This document shows, piece after piece, positions 9,468-22,642 of a stretch of 64,000 nt of DNA. Source of the DNA: Sceloporus undulatus (Eukaryota > Chordata > Lepidosauria > Squamata > Phrynosomatidae). The stretch covers positions 111,155,726-111,219,725 of the forward strand of contig NC_056523.1 of assembly GCF_019175285.1 (NCBI RefSeq), in the 5' to 3' direction. The number at the start of each line of letters is the position of its first letter. Position 1 is the first letter of the stretch. The notes beneath the pieces are model-generated. The model was not told the DNA's origin. It was given only the letters and a program-made list of their open reading frames with translations, and made no database searches. The position numbers were made by a program, and so were the translations under genes.

Positions 9468-10168
9468 GAATAGAAAACTGAGCAATGATAAGAGATCAAC
9501 ACTGCCATCCAGAATTGAGCTTAAATTCACAACACTTAATTGGATGTGTAAAAAGGGCAGTTGCACAAAGAACTGCCCACAGAGACACACACTCTAGCGA
9601 GCTGTGTGTAACAGCAAGCGAAACACTCCATGGCATGCACATTGGTAACTGGTACTGAGTCTGTATTCAGCCCTTAAACAAGTAAGCACAACTTCCTTCC
9701 TATGGTTCTTAAGTGACACATTTGACAGTTATCTAAATTCTGTACTAGACTGAACACAAGAAGCTTATCCCAGGTCTAAGCTTCTCAGAACATTTACACT
9801 GGTCCTCTTGGAAAGAAGCAATTACCTTTTTCACCTAGCCATCTCCAATAAACACACACATGCTCCCCCCCCCCACACCCCTCTTCTTCAAGAACAGGCA
9901 CTGCTCTTGCAGGTCACAAAATTTGAAGCCTTTTCCTATATATAAATCCAGGGTGGGCAACTGTGGCAAGTCCAAGGTCCACAGGAACCAGGGTTGGGCG
10001 AGGGCACACAGGCTGCAAAAAATGCAAAGCAATAATAACCAACAAACAAATCCCAAACATGAAATGACCTGGAGTCCAGTTCTGTTATTGTAATTTTTGA
10101 ATATTAAACAGTGCAGGGGAACAGTAAGGACTATTGCAGGACCAGTAAGACACCTTTTTTATGGGTAC
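9468..10168. other. Non-coding, nothing recognised
   Basis: No exon. Contains a C run at 9867 and short low-complexity segments only. Confidence 0.35.
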
Positions 10169-10386
10169 AGCCAATGTAGTTTGTGGTTTGAGTAACTCTG
10201 GGATATCAAGGTTTGAATCCCTGGACAGCCATGGAAAACCCACTGGGTGACCTTGTTCAAGTTATACTCTCTCAGCCTAAGAGGACAAAAATGGAAAACC
10301 TCCTTCAAATAAATCTTACCAAGAAAACTCTAGGATAGACTTCCCAAAAATTAGACTTGACTTTAAAAAACATAACAACAGCAAGC
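10169..10386 (+). mobile_element. CORE/MIR-like SINE, full length
   Basis: Head 'agccaatgtagtttgtggtt', B-box-like 'ggtttgaatccctgg', core 'catggaaaacccactgggtg', body 'ggaaaacctccttcaaataa', and a CAACAGCAA-type tail. Diverged copy. Confidence 0.85.
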
Positions 10387-12210
10387 AGAAAAGGGATAAT
10401 CCAAGGTGTCTGGAGGACTGAAAGGAAGCAAAAACAGTGTGTTTGGGGTGGTGGTGTATGCCCAGGGTTACACTTTGCTCTAAGATGTAGATACACATAT
10501 CAGGTCTCAAACTCTTAGTGTGTCAACTTCATGGGCACTATCAGTGTTGCCTTCTTGAGGCTAGGGCAAGAAAAGCTCTGAAACTGCAGGCACACATCTG
10601 ACATTAGTCAATAGTACTGAACAATTGCATTTTGGGCTGCTTTTCTTTTTCCACACTATAATAACAGCCCTTGGCATGTGTTCAGAGAGCACAGCAATCT
10701 AAATTCCAAAAGAACTGGGGGGAGCGGAGGGGAGGACAAGGGGGAAAGAAGCCCAGACCCTGCCCAAATTGTTTCTTCCTGCTTCACCCTACAAAAAAAT
10801 GCTACAGCAGAGATTATAATGCACTGCACACTACTGGAGGGGGTTACAAAATCACATTTCCACTGGAAACTGCTATGGAACGAGCCAGCTTTTTGAGCCT
10901 ACAGCTAGAACAGGTTTGCTGTTCTCATTTCAGAGGAAGTGAAACAATGACTCGGGAAAACAACCCTTTATTTAGAACATTTTGCTGATTTGTGGGATGA
11001 CAGAAATGCTTCTTTCATGATCTCCTAGTACTTAACACAAGACTCCTGGAGCCTAACAAAAATATACATCCCTAAAGAAGGCCAATAGACTAACAGGAAG
11101 AAAAAGGCAAATGAATAATTAGAGCTCATTTGACTTATATGAGAATAGTATTGAACTCTTGAATGTGCCACATATGTGACCTTTGCATTAATCACAGTCA
11201 GTTATCTTTGGAACACATTATCCCATACAAGAAAGTTGGGATCTCCACAGGTTTCTAACACACCTATTATAAATTAAGTATCTAAGCCACTTCGATACTA
11301 CTTAGTAGTAGACACACACCTGCCCACATACACATATGCCAAGCAGCAGTGATAATCTTAGGTAAGCTGAAAGAAAAAGCAAAACAGTTGTTTCAGAAAC
11401 CAAATCAAATACTGTACTGCAATTTCAGCACTGGGAAAGTATGTTTACTTTAACAGAAGTACTACATTGTGGATAAACATCTGACTGTTCTGCAAAAAAG
11501 TGACTAATGGTTTTCACTGCAACAAAAAGTGTTGGATTGATGGTAAGTTCACAGCACACATGTCCTGCTGAAATCATCAGCTCCTAATTCATTCCAGATC
11601 AAGCCAAGAGTCTTTTACACTGGTTCCACAAATGAATTCCCTCAGTTAAATTAACAGCACTTTTTGTTGAAGAGGATCTCACTGGATCCTCTTGGAATTT
11701 TAAATTAGAGAAAAGGAGGGGGGAGCTCCTCACTATCTGGGCAAAAAGTATTTATTGTCTTTATACCTTGCCCAACCAACATCCCAGTGACAAATCATGC
11801 AGCTGACAATTGGGCCCTTGAGTGGCTCATTTCTTGTCAACCTCGTTTCTTGTAGGGTGATCAATTACCTCTATCAAAGCCAGTTCCCAGAACTCTAGAC
11901 ACTTTGCCAGAAATAATGCACACTCTAGCATAACCAATAAACAAAAACTAGAAAGGTATTATTCAAAATAGGAGTACACTTGATATGTAATTGCTGAGGT
12001 CATTGGAGCCACAGGACAGGTTTCAGTGTACCCAAATGCAGCCACTTGCAGTCGTAGTTTCACAGGGTCTGAAATTTGCTTCAGATTCATCCCAGCATGC
12101 ATAGTGCATTTTGATGTCTACAACAAAGGAGGCAAAGTGGTACCCTAAGAAGAGTCTGAACCTGTCTTGGAAGAATTCAGAGACAGTCATATGAGTCTGG
12201 AATATCAGTA
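10387..12210. other. Non-coding, nothing recognised
   Basis: About 1.8 kb of AT-rich intron. The short frames near 10671-10988 have no domain, and no transposon ends were found. Confidence 0.35.
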
Positions 12211-12373
12211 TGCAAAGGGATCTTGTGGGACTTTTGAGACTGAGCAAAAGACATTGTAGCATAGGTTTTCATACACTTGGTTGCACCTGAGGAAATACTG
12301 CCAGTCTACAAAAGCTTATGGTACAATGTATTTTGCTCAGTTAGTCTCAAAGGTGCTACAAGATCCTTTTACA
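12211..12373. mobile_element. Penelope-like repeat fragments as a head-to-head palindrome
   Basis: The left arm 'aaagggatcttgtggga...' and the right arm '...gctacaagatccttttac' are inverted copies of about 75-80 bases. The right arm reads 'cctgaggaaatactgcc...agtctacaaaagctt', close to the tandem units at 27292-27492. The family resembles terminal repeats of Penelope-like elements, which are known to carry minimal hammerhead motifs. Assignment is from memory of the sequence type and not secured by a protein. Confidence 0.5.
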
Positions 12374-13831
12374 CACTGTCTTGGAAAAGAAAGCCTTACT
12401 GCCTGTCACAAAAGCTGCCTTTTAGTTAGGGCAATTTAATGGCATATGAAGCTTGTCTTGTTTCATTGGAAACTTGCCCTGTCATTATGATAAGCAACCT
12501 GTGTATTTGTCCAGAGAGTATGTGTATTGGAAAGACCCAAGGAGAGTTTTATGATATCTCTGCAATTGTTCACATGCACCCCATGATGGATCCCCATCTT
12601 CAAGGTCATGTCACCTAGTGCTGGGGCAGACAACACATTTTGCCTCCATCACAAATGTTTTGCAAATATAGTGGGATGCAGTTTCTCAATAGGAAGAAAT
12701 GACTGCCACTCATTCTTTACATGCCCCAAGCCTATCTGGAGAGCACCACACAATGGAAAAATACAATTAAATATATCAATAAATTATTAAATGAACCAGA
12801 TCTATTGTGGATATTTCCTCTTTAAGTGTTTTTAAGTGATACTTTGCCAGCTTGGAAGTGTTTTGGCAAACTAGGCAGGTGGGCAGCCCTACGGTTTTTT
12901 GTTCGCTCTGTGCTAGCAACCTAACACAGTAAGGCACATATAAGCATCAAGTTAAGGAAGAAATCACAGCGTAACTATCTGTTTTAGATATGAATATGAC
13001 AAGTTCCAGAACAGTAGAAATTCTATTTAACTGACTCTCTCCAACTTGTGGTGGTTTTAAATAGAGTTTATCTATCTATTCCTTGTAAATGTTTTGTGAT
13101 GTAAAAGCTTTCTAGAATGTTTTGGTATGAAATGGGGACAATATCTGCCTGAAGGGTTTTGAATAGACATGGAATGAAAAGGGTAGCCAATATGATTAAA
13201 TTGCTTCCAGTACCATTTGGGGTAACTTAAACGCCCTCTTAGTATTTTTTAAAAAGGACACTTTTGTCTGATAGCAGCATTCCCCCACTGTTAAAAATAA
13301 AAGAGTGCTTTATTCAGAAACTCATTCTTCACTTCATGCCTATTGTGAACAGCCAGCAAGGAAAAATGCTGACATTCAGACTGGAAGATTAAGCCTTTCC
13401 TTTTCTCATTCCTCCTCTCCCCACTAGACAGTAAAAGTACCTTTAATGGTTCAGCACCAGCTCTGGAGAAGAATATCTTTTTTTTCTCCACTGAAGTTCA
13501 AAGACCTAAAATCATACTGAGAACACAGCAGGTGAATGACCATACGCCAGAAATATAAGAGCCTCAAGGCTGGCTGGATTATGAATCACAGCTGTTCCTT
13601 TTTGAGAAAACAGTGAAACAGTCTAATATATGTTTAGCCTTCACATCAGGCAATATTTAAATTTGAAATGCTCATTGAAAAACAGAAAGGAGGCAACACT
13701 ATGGGACGGTAATGGCATGCACTGTATCACCAGTACAGGCTGAGCAGTATCTACCACACTTATCTAGATGAGAGCTCTGAAGTGTTACCTTTTTGGACTG
13801 CATCTCCCAGAATCCCCCAGGCAGCAGAACC
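12374..13831. other. Non-coding, nothing recognised
   Basis: AT-rich intron. At 13785-13830 the text 'ggactgcatctcccagaatc' looks like one arm of the family D palindromic MITE. No exon seen. Confidence 0.35.
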
Positions 13832-13893
13832 AGAATCATCATCATCATCATCATCATCACCACCACCACCACCACCTCCACCATCATCACCAG
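13832..13893 (+). repeat. Compound (ATC)n-(ACC)n microsatellite
   Basis: Eight to nine ATC units pass into ACC units and back to ATC. The apparent Ser/Pro-rich open frame over this stretch is produced by the repeat. Confidence 0.95.
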
Positions 13894-16800
13894 AACAACA
13901 ACACTACTTCCAAGCTCTGGTGGAGATAATGCTTGTCCCCATAGCATCATATTATAAGGGAATACATAGCTATATAGTAGCGCTTCAGAAGAAACAAGCC
14001 AGAATGTGCTTTTTCACTGCCAGGGAAGGAAAGCACATAAACTTCAAAGAAACAAAGTAAAAACAATGAAACAAAGTAAGAGCAACATGTTCAGAAAAGT
14101 CAACTGCTGCCAAGGCAAGGTGTACTCACTAGTAACCCTTTAAGAATGTGAAAATCTCACCCTGGTAGACATCTAGAACTTTCAAATCTAGCCATGAAGC
14201 CACAGAATGGTACAGATTTGTGGAGATACACCACTTATCAAGAATCGTGTTGTGATCAATGTATAGTTGTGGATGAACCAGCCTCAATTTGACTGGAGTT
14301 TTGTTAGCAGTCCCTCAGATATTTGGGAGTGGGGAAAGAGGAGAATCTATGTTCTATTTTCAAAGCAGTTTACTAGTTCATAACTCTTTGAATTCATAAT
14401 TTTTTTTCTGTCTAGAGATGCAGGAACAGCACTGGCAAAGAAAAGGCTCATTAATGACATCTAAGCAATTTTCTTTCTGTATACACAACATGTAATGATG
14501 ACACTTAGGCTCATTACAGGATACAGTATAGCTCGATGATTACTAACACAGGTCTGAAACAGGCAGGCCAAAAGCACAGCCTTTGGGCTAATCTGGGGCC
14601 ATGGCCCCTGGATTGGGCCAAAGCTGTGCTGCAACTGCTTAAGGGAGCCCAAACCTGGCCACAAAAGGAGCACCAAAAAAGTGTTCCTTGCTGGTGGTCC
14701 ATTGTGGACTATGGTGGTACCCAGCCTCAGAGCCACAGCATCTGGTCACTGTGGTCCTGTGCTGAATGGGGAGTAATGAGCATTGGAGTGGCCAGAGACT
14801 GCTTCAAGCTGCCAGTCTGCTTGATACTATAGTCAACATGAGAGCAGAAGCTGTAGTTCCAGTACTGATAAGAGAGCAGAAGCTGTAGTTCCAGTACTGA
14901 TAAGACAGCAGCAACAGGTGGGCCCACAAAACAAGTTGTTGATGTGGCTTTTAAATCACTATTCATTTAAGATGACTCAGATTTCTGCTATTTGATGAGA
15001 CTGGTTCTTTTTAAAATCATGTGTATGGCATGCCTTGATTGGGACACTGTTGCAAATGTAACTTTGTGGATCATGAGCTAAAATGGTATGGGGCTGCCCT
15101 CCCTTGCTATGATCAGATGAGAAGTGACCCAATGAACCCCAGTTAGTATACTGCACCCTAAGCGACAAGAGAAAACCATTTAGGGCAGGGGACCTCTGGC
15201 TACCTAGAGGTTTTGACCTATAATTCCGTACCCTAAAACGTTTCACACATGAAAACTAGGAAATATGTGGCTGAGCAGTACAAGAGTGTGATGAAAAAGC
15301 TATGGTAAGGCAACAACAAGATGAGGGCAGACGTTCTTAAAGTTTAGGAAAAAAAACAAGTGTGCCTACTGTGGAGGACAAGATTTCACCCTCTCTTCTT
15401 TACTGCTGAGTTAATTGAGTGCAAACTACTTTTGTGCTCTGAACTAAGTATGCAACAAATGAAGTAAACTGAGAACAAGGATGGTGGTGGGGGACTGGCA
15501 CATTTTAAAAGCAGCTGAGGAAGTGGGACAGCAAAGGATTAACACGGGCTGTCCCTACCAAATTGGGACATTTGGAGGATATGGAATTCTCAACAGAATG
15601 GCATATTACAGTTGGAAGGGCTGAAGTTTCCTCATCCATGATCTAGTGTTTAGGCGCAAAAGAAATGGCAGCAAAACATGCCGCAGTTAAATATACCAAC
15701 AGAACACCCAGGGCACCAGAATGTGCTCCTGAAATGACAATTGTGGTGATCATAGGTCATCATACAGATAAGGAATAACAACTGTTCATAAAGAGGGAAA
15801 ATGAAGAATTGCAAACCACTACTGAGCCACCGCCTCCAAGTTGCCCAAGGTTAAGGTCATAGGTTCCAGCAAAACAAGAAAAAAGTTTTGAAGAATGGAG
15901 AAGTACCAATGCTAGATTGCACAAGGCTCCAGGGGCAAAGTCAACAGATTTCTTCCCACCCCTTTCTAGTTCTGAATCACCACATGATTTACTGCACAAT
16001 CCAGAAAGGACACAGGTCCAGGTAAAAGGATTGTTTCTCAGGTGCAGAAAAATTCCCTCCCAGCTTACCAAAGTCCAATGCATCAATTTAAACAGACTGA
16101 AAAGGGAAGAGGCATTATTGATTTATATATCTGTTACATTTCTATCCTACAGTTAACGAAAGGCAGTGTACATGGCTTTTCCCTCCTATTTACAACACCA
16201 CTGTGTGCTTAGCCCACATTGGGTTATTCTGTACCAGCTCCCTCATAATTATATTTCAGTTGTTTAATAGACATGCTATTCAGTTTTTAATATTAACAAA
16301 TGTGGCAAATGGACAAAGGAACAAAAGGAAATTCTGCTTTCCTCTCTCGCTCTCCTCTATGGGTTGTTTTTTACCATGGAGGCAAGTAAGAAAAGAACAT
16401 TACTGTTTCTCTTCTTTATCAACTCTCCAAATGCCTTTGCACTTATTTGCTTATTATTCCCCACAATGTTTTCGTACAAGTTTGTGTAGTTTGAAAAAGC
16501 CACAACTGCATTGATGTATGCGTTCATTCTGAATTAGAATTAAAAAATCAAACACATATCAAGAGGCACTGCTCACTATTACAATGCACTAATTCAAACT
16601 ATCTCAGAAGGATGATAGGATGGTTAATTGCTTTATAATTAATTAAGTGCTTGACCTGTCTAGATCAATAATGTGCAACACAGAAGTGAGGGCTGATGCT
16701 GACATATTATAGCTAGATCATGAAGTGCTTAAATTGAGTTCCATACATAACCAATCTGGAGATATTTAAAATCATACTAAACAGAGCAACCAGAGTAACC

Positions 16801-17479
16801 AACTAGTCCCAACATTTATGATCACTTACAATAGGAAACCCTTTCATTAAAAGAGAAAGGAAAGGCAACTTCATACATTATGGATTACACAGCAAAACAT
16901 CTTCATGTCATACCTGTACTTATTAAATGCCATTAAATATGCCATGACATGTGATTAAAAAGCAAGAACACATTAATGGCCACGATTCCCCATGACAGAG
17001 CTTGAAGAATTTCCTAATTTGAACTTACAACTCTCAAAGTCTCCTAGTCAGCATGACAACTGGTTGTACTTGTTGGGGGACCATGGGAGCAATAGTCCAA
17101 ATAATAGTCAAGCTCTGCTCTCCCAAAATAAATACACCTACATACATTCATAGTAAAATAGTATACATCTCTAAATCATATGTGAAACAGGCATTAGAGA
17201 AATGTTCTGGGAAAGAGGTCATAGAACTTTCATTTTATGATAAAAGGCTGGTCTCCATTTCACAGTGAGAGCAGGGAGTGGCATCACTATTAAGTATTCA
17301 GGGAAGAGAAGCTGAGTTGCAATCAGAGCAAAAAGAAACAAAAGCGAGAATGTTCTTGAATCAGGGGAATTTTCTCTCCACAAGGGGAAGAACTGAAACA
17401 TCACCGCTAAGACTTTTACTTCTGTTTCATATTGCTACATCCATTAATAGGAGACATTTACTTCAGTCAGCCAGGACTA
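13894..17479. other. Non-coding, small repeat fragments only
   Basis: No exon found. Within it: a 34-base direct duplication at 14841-14905, a LINE 3'-end-like fragment in antisense at about 16095-16190 ('tgatttatatatctgttaca'), and a family D-like motif at about 17025-17075. Confidence 0.4.
14841..14905 (+). repeat. 34-base direct tandem duplication
   Basis: Two adjacent copies of 'gagcagaagctgtagttcc...tgataa' with virtually no difference, so the duplication is recent. Confidence 0.85.
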
Positions 17480-17840
17480 GGTTGGCAACTGTCACCCAGA
17501 AGACTTGTTATTCAGTTGCCTCTAGCCTGTGGAACCACCAAACTAGAAAAGATTTGACAGTTGAATATGCTGTCAAAATTTAAAACCGCATTAAAGACCA
17601 GTCTCTTTCCGCACATCTATCCATATGATATTTAAACTATGAATTTTAAATCATGAATTTGAAATATAAATTGGCTGTTTTAATATGTGTTTGTCTTATT
17701 TATTATTTTAAATTGACTTTGTGTGTTTTAACCGGCATAGAGTGTTTTTAACTGATGTTGTATATAAATGTGTTGCTGTTTCCCATGTCAATCTATGGGG
17801 AGAGGTGGGTAAGAAATGAAAAGGAGGATGATATAAGGAT
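17480..17840 (+). mobile_element. L2/CR1-group LINE 3' end
   Basis: The stretch 'aaaaccgcattaaagaccag' followed by 'tctctttccgcac' corresponds to the C-terminal 'K-T-x-L-K-x-x-L-F' motif of L2-group ORF2. After it comes an AT-rich 3' UTR and a tail 'atggggagaggtgggtaaga'. Confidence 0.6.
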
Positions 17841-19456
17841 GCTGAATCCTAATTTGTTTTGTGACATACATATGTCTTTATTCTGTATATCACAAATTTA
17901 AAAATATACAGACAGACAAAAGGGGGGGGGGGGGGCAGGATTAAAAGGAACAATAAACACATACATGCTAAAAAGCAACAACCTCAAAAGTGGAAAAATA
18001 TGTCACTTCACAGTAAGAGACCAAGGATAAGAAATATTTAGGCAAATATATTGGTAGCATAAATATTGGTACATGTTCAAGATAGTAGCAGGACTTGCTC
18101 CAAAGATGGAAAAAGTAGTAAAACCTAGGGTCCACTAGATGATAGATCTTTACCTTCCCAAACTGGGTGTCTGGTCTTTCTGACCATGATGACTTATCTC
18201 AACTTCCACACTAGGAAAGTTGTAAAAGTATGCAAACATACAAAAATTTTCATTAGCTTTCTAAATGAAGAGTAATGTGTGAGGCTGCTGCCACACTGCA
18301 GAATTAATGCAGTTTGACACCGCTTTTAACTAGGTGACAGATTTCTGATTAAAAGGTGACTGACAATGTAGGACTTCAGAGATCCTACAATATGAACACA
18401 TTCAACCAATAAACAAGCCTTTTTCACTCTATCACCTTGGTCACCAACTGTACTGATTTAAGAGTTCTCTATGACCACTGAAGAATATTTGCTATTTTGA
18501 GTTTAGGTTATGTACCAAAATTGGGATAGGGAGATGGTTTGCTGACATTAGTCATCAATTAAGTGCAGTAACGGGTAGTTGTTACTGCTGGGAGTGAATT
18601 TCAACTTACATTTGAAGAGTCAAAGGAATATGAGAGAGAATCATAAAATGAACAATCCAAATTTTATTTTTTAAAAGACTATTATGTCTTTTGTTCTGGG
18701 ATCATATTTTACTTATTTTTTGAGTTATTTATTTTATTGAGTTACAGGTGGAGTTGTGTCAGGTGTGACACCAGCTGAAGTTACTAGAAAGAAGAGGAGG
18801 ATGCAAGACAAATGGAGGGATTAATTATTTCTATGAAAGTAAAATTGACACATAAAAAATGGATGAGACATGCCTAGGGGCTCATGCAGATGAGTCTGAA
18901 AGACTGGTGCGTGGCTGTGCCGACTGCACATGTCTGCCCTCAATTGAGGCCCCCACCACAGTTCTCAACCCAACTGCTGGCAAGGAGTGGCTTTTTGGTC
19001 CTTCTTTTTGTGCTTGCTCTTCCAGGTTAGGGCGGGTTTGGTGTGGCTTTTGGCCACGTTTGGGGTGTGCATTATGTAAACACCATGCCCCCAATGTGGC
19101 CCGAAACCAGCGCTTTTAACCCATCTGCTTCAGGCCTTGATGAAGAGTGAGCCCAAGACAAAGAGCACTCAGTGAAAAAAGCTGGGGAACCTAATGAATG
19201 ATGGAAGGTAGAAATGAGCAAGTGTCAGAAATGGAAAAGAAACCATTGGCAAAATAAAAGCACTCCCCAGAATCAAAACCAGTATCAAAAAGAGAACTTA
19301 AGAGGCTCAGTCCACAATACTGAAAGCTGCAGATAATACCAGGGCCTTAGATTTTAGGTACTGCTATATGATCAGTTTTGGCAAAACAAAAGAGAGGAAA
19401 GTCAGATGGAAGAGGGTCAAAAGAGAGAATGGGAGATTTCATTTTTGTGGCATATA
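17841..19456. other. Non-coding; G run and possible MITEs
   Basis: Contains a run of about 16 G at 17922-17938 and a truncated family A MITE at 18284-18335 ('ccacactgcagaattaatgc'). A possible 260-base MITE at 18875-19137 has ends 'ggggctcatgcagatgagt' and 'acccatctgcttcaggcct' that are imperfectly inverted. No exon. Confidence 0.4.
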
Positions 19457-19847
19457 CAGTAAGCCCCCCTTATCCATGGAGGATAAGTTTCAAGACACAC
19501 ACACCCATGAATGCCTGAAACCGCTGATAGTACCAAACCCTATATTTTTAGACTGTGGTTGGAAACAATGCTTCCCATGACCAGAAGACTCCCCCCCTGC
19601 AACTCCTCACCTGCTGCCCCATGGAGGGCGGGGGTAGCGATTCATTTTTAATTTTCCTCTTGTTGCTTTCTCACAACAAATCAAAGGCAGGAGGTCTACC
19701 TCTGGCCCAAGTACACCAAAAAATTGCACTGGTGGACTGAGAGATGTTCAAAAACACTTTTATCAACCCCCATATTTTGACTGTATTTTTTGACCGCTGG
19801 TTAGTAAAACCACATAAAGTGAACCAACAGATAAGGGGGTCTTACTG
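19457..19847. mobile_element. TA-flanked Tigger/mariner-like MITE, 391 bp
   Basis: Left end 'cagtaagccccccttatc' and right end 'gataagggggtcttactg' are inverted with one or two differences. A TA precedes the left end. There is no transposase coding; the open frames across it are chance. Confidence 0.75.
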
Positions 19848-21599
19848 TGTGTGTGTGTGCGTGTGCGTGCAAATTGTGTGTTCGTTCTCCCAGAAAAGTT
19901 GCAGTGAATTTTGTGGAATATTACAATGGCTTGTGCAAGAAGTTCCAAACACGAGGCATTCTGAAAATCTCAAGGAATCTAAATGCCCTGTAGGGGTAAT
20001 GTAGCAGTGCCATGATTTAATGGGGGATTAGGGGGTTTGTAATCCCCAAAACATTTTTTCTAGACTCTGGAACTTCCATTCTTAGCTCTCCAGAGTCCCT
20101 GGATGGACCCATTCAAAACATAGCCATCCATTCCACACAGCTACTTGAAAACATGCAAATTCCTATAGGGCAGTTTTCTTCACTTCATACCTCCTTGTTT
20201 AGGTCCAATTGCTAGGAAGTTTCTCCCAATACTCCTATGAAATCGTACAATGCAGGTGCATAAAACCATTGCCTTTCACCTTTTCTTGACTGTCCAGTAT
20301 TGTTAAGGAACACGTTAGTTAGCAAAACTGTTTTCTTACCCCAATACCCCAAAAGCATGTTGTTCAGGTCTAGCCCATCTTAATAGGATGTGGACTATCA
20401 CTGGACCATTCAAAACATGGAAAAAGTCTTCTGTGGATTAATATTCCAAGAATCCCTGCCAAACATCATGTGACTGTCAGAAGCCTGAAACTAGGAATTT
20501 TCAGGGAGTGGAGGGCTGAGGAAAGGGAACTTTCCTTTAGTAGATAACTGCATGAAACCATAATTAAAACATTTCACCACTACTTTCATCCACTGCTGTT
20601 TCAAAGTTAGCTAAATTTTTATCCATGTAATTTTGCACAATTCCACCCATGAGCTCCTTACATGCAATACATTTATCGCCATGTAATTCCCATGCTTCAG
20701 GTGGTTCTGCCCCTTCAGGTGACATATTTGCTAGTTCATTCACCTCATCTGGCAGAATGCAATTTTTCTTTCACAACATCACAATTTATCTATTGATTAA
20801 AAGTAACACTGAATTGAAGAAGCAAAAGATGAATTTTAGCCTTATTAATTCAAGAAATGCAGTTCCTCATCCCTCCCCTTCAGAATTTAGGGGGGGGGGG
20901 ACCTACATCTCACAAGGTTTCAGAAGGCAAGGGGCAGGTGTTTTGCTTGCTTGGTTTTCAGACAATTCAGGAGCTGGATACTCCCCTGATTATTTTTGTT
21001 TCAACACAGGCAAACTGCCATATGAAATTAGATGTGCACTGTTTTAGAAAACTGCAATATTAATACAACATTTTAGAAGGGGAAAAACCAGCAGGAAGTT
21101 ACTTCAGCACCTTGTTTGCTAGCAAAACATGCAGTCACAGACCACACTAACAGAAGCACATCCTGCCCCCATCCTGCCACAGCCAACTTATCAAGGGCGT
21201 AGGTGTCTTCCTGGTAGCCTCTGGAGCATCATGATAACATTGCACTAGAGGTTCAGAGGCAACTCATTCAGCTCTGCACTCTCCCCTTTGCAAGGGATCC
21301 AGGCAATATTTTCATGGGCCAAATAAACGATTACAATTCTGGATAGGGGCTATTTTGGAATGGAAAGATTGTTTAACCAGATCCTTGAAGCAAAGCCTGA
21401 TGGCTTGCAAATCCAGTTAGCACAACTCTTGTACAAAAATCTTTCTGCTCCATTGTTTAAAAATATGACATTAGTGGGTTATCAGCACTGTCCACACACA
21501 TAAGCCCTTCTAAACAAATTTCTTTGCCTTGAGCCTCTATGCCTGTAGAAGAGTTTTGTGAATTATTTAAGGTGACCAAGCTTTCTGAAGAATATAAGC
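19848..21599. other. Non-coding, nothing recognised
   Basis: Starts with a short GT microsatellite (19848-19870). The frame at 20649-21047 has no recognisable domain. No further transposon ends found. Confidence 0.35.
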
Positions 21600-22113
21600 T
21601 GGTCCAATAAAACTATTCATAGTACTACTGTGCAGTTCACCTCCACAAGAGAATTTGTTAAAGGTAATTGTAACTTGAAACATAGGAAACTGATTATTTT
21701 TCTTATTACTGCTGCCAAACTAGAAGTAGCCAAATGTTGGAAGTCAAGTGACCTGGTGGTGGGATATGTGATTGATGGAGAAATTGTCTGCTGCAACGAG
21801 GTTTTGCACTGGCCCCAAAAGGACTGACAAATTTCAAGACTGGATGATCTTTATTGACTATGCTAATCATCACTCCCACCGGATTCAACTGCCTGCTTCA
21901 CAGACTGATAATTGGACGGAGACTCTACACCTTGACTAGCAAGACTCTCTGGCTCTTGCTGACAACTCATTTTTCTATTCTGCTGCAGAATAACTATTCA
22001 TCAGATAGATACCCTTGGCCTTTGTAGTTAAGTGCTGTTGTTTTTGTCATTGTTCTACAGACTTTATGTGTTTTATTGTAAAAGCTAAATAAAAAAATTA
22101 ATTAGAAAAAAAT
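21600..22113 (+). mobile_element. L1-like LINE 3' end
   Basis: The open segment 'FLITAAKLEVAKCWKSSD' resembles the ORF2 C-terminus of L1 (the A-A-x-x-x-I-A-x-x-W-K motif). It is followed by a 3' UTR and by 'aaataaaaaaattaattag' with an A-rich end near 22113, as expected of a retrotransposed 3' end. Confidence 0.55.
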
Positions 22114-22340
22114 GCCTCTGCCCCATAACCAGGCCTGAAGCCAGACTGAAATGGATCTAGATAATCAAGTTTCATCCAGGTACTCCTGGAGCTGGGAAAC
22201 CACATGTTCCAAAGCCCTGTCTAAAAATGGAATATTGGAGATAGGTCAATAACCGTGATAAGATAGAGTACAGGGAGGTTCCCCCTCCCCACTAATGGCC
22301 TCATTATAGCCTTTTTACTGCAATAAGACATTTGTCACTC
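22114..22340 (-). mobile_element. CR1/L2-group LINE ORF2 fragment, antisense
   Basis: Matches, with divergence, the minus-strand LINE at 61200-61870: both contain 'atggatctagataatc', then 'ttcatccag', 'cctggagctggga' (here) and the 'ccaaagccctgtctaaaaatgg' stretch. It is an RT-region piece on the minus strand. Confidence 0.65.
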
Positions 22341-22545
22341 CCCTTGCCTACTTAACCAATTTCCTTTAGGTCACTTTAATGAGTCTAGAAGAGCAAGGAT
22401 CTAATATAAATGTATTGGCTCTTACCTCTCCAAGGATCCTATCCACATCTTCAGGCTGCACAAATAGAAAGGTATCAAATATTGCAATGTTTACTGCACA
22501 TTCCCTGCTGTAGCCTGCCACTGAATGCGTCTGTTTCTCCAATTC

Positions 22546-22642
22546 TTGCCAAGAAACCCCCATGATAGGTTCATCTTAGGGTCACCATTAGTCAGAAATG
22601 ACATGAAGGCATACAAAAACAACAACAACAACAACAACAACT
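22546..22642 (+). mobile_element. SINE 3' end with (AAC)n tail
   Basis: Reads 'catgataggttcatcttagg', 'tcagaaatgacatgaaggc', then about eight AAC units. This is the tail end of the CORE/MIR-like SINE; the head is missing. Confidence 0.75.

Noticed and set aside
13782-14060. Ser/Pro-rich open frame
   Set aside because: Encoded by the (ATC)n-(ACC)n microsatellite; no homology.
18859-19119. 86-residue Cys-rich frame as a possible small secreted protein
   Set aside because: No signal peptide, no conserved cysteine spacing, and it lies inside a probable MITE with inverted ends.
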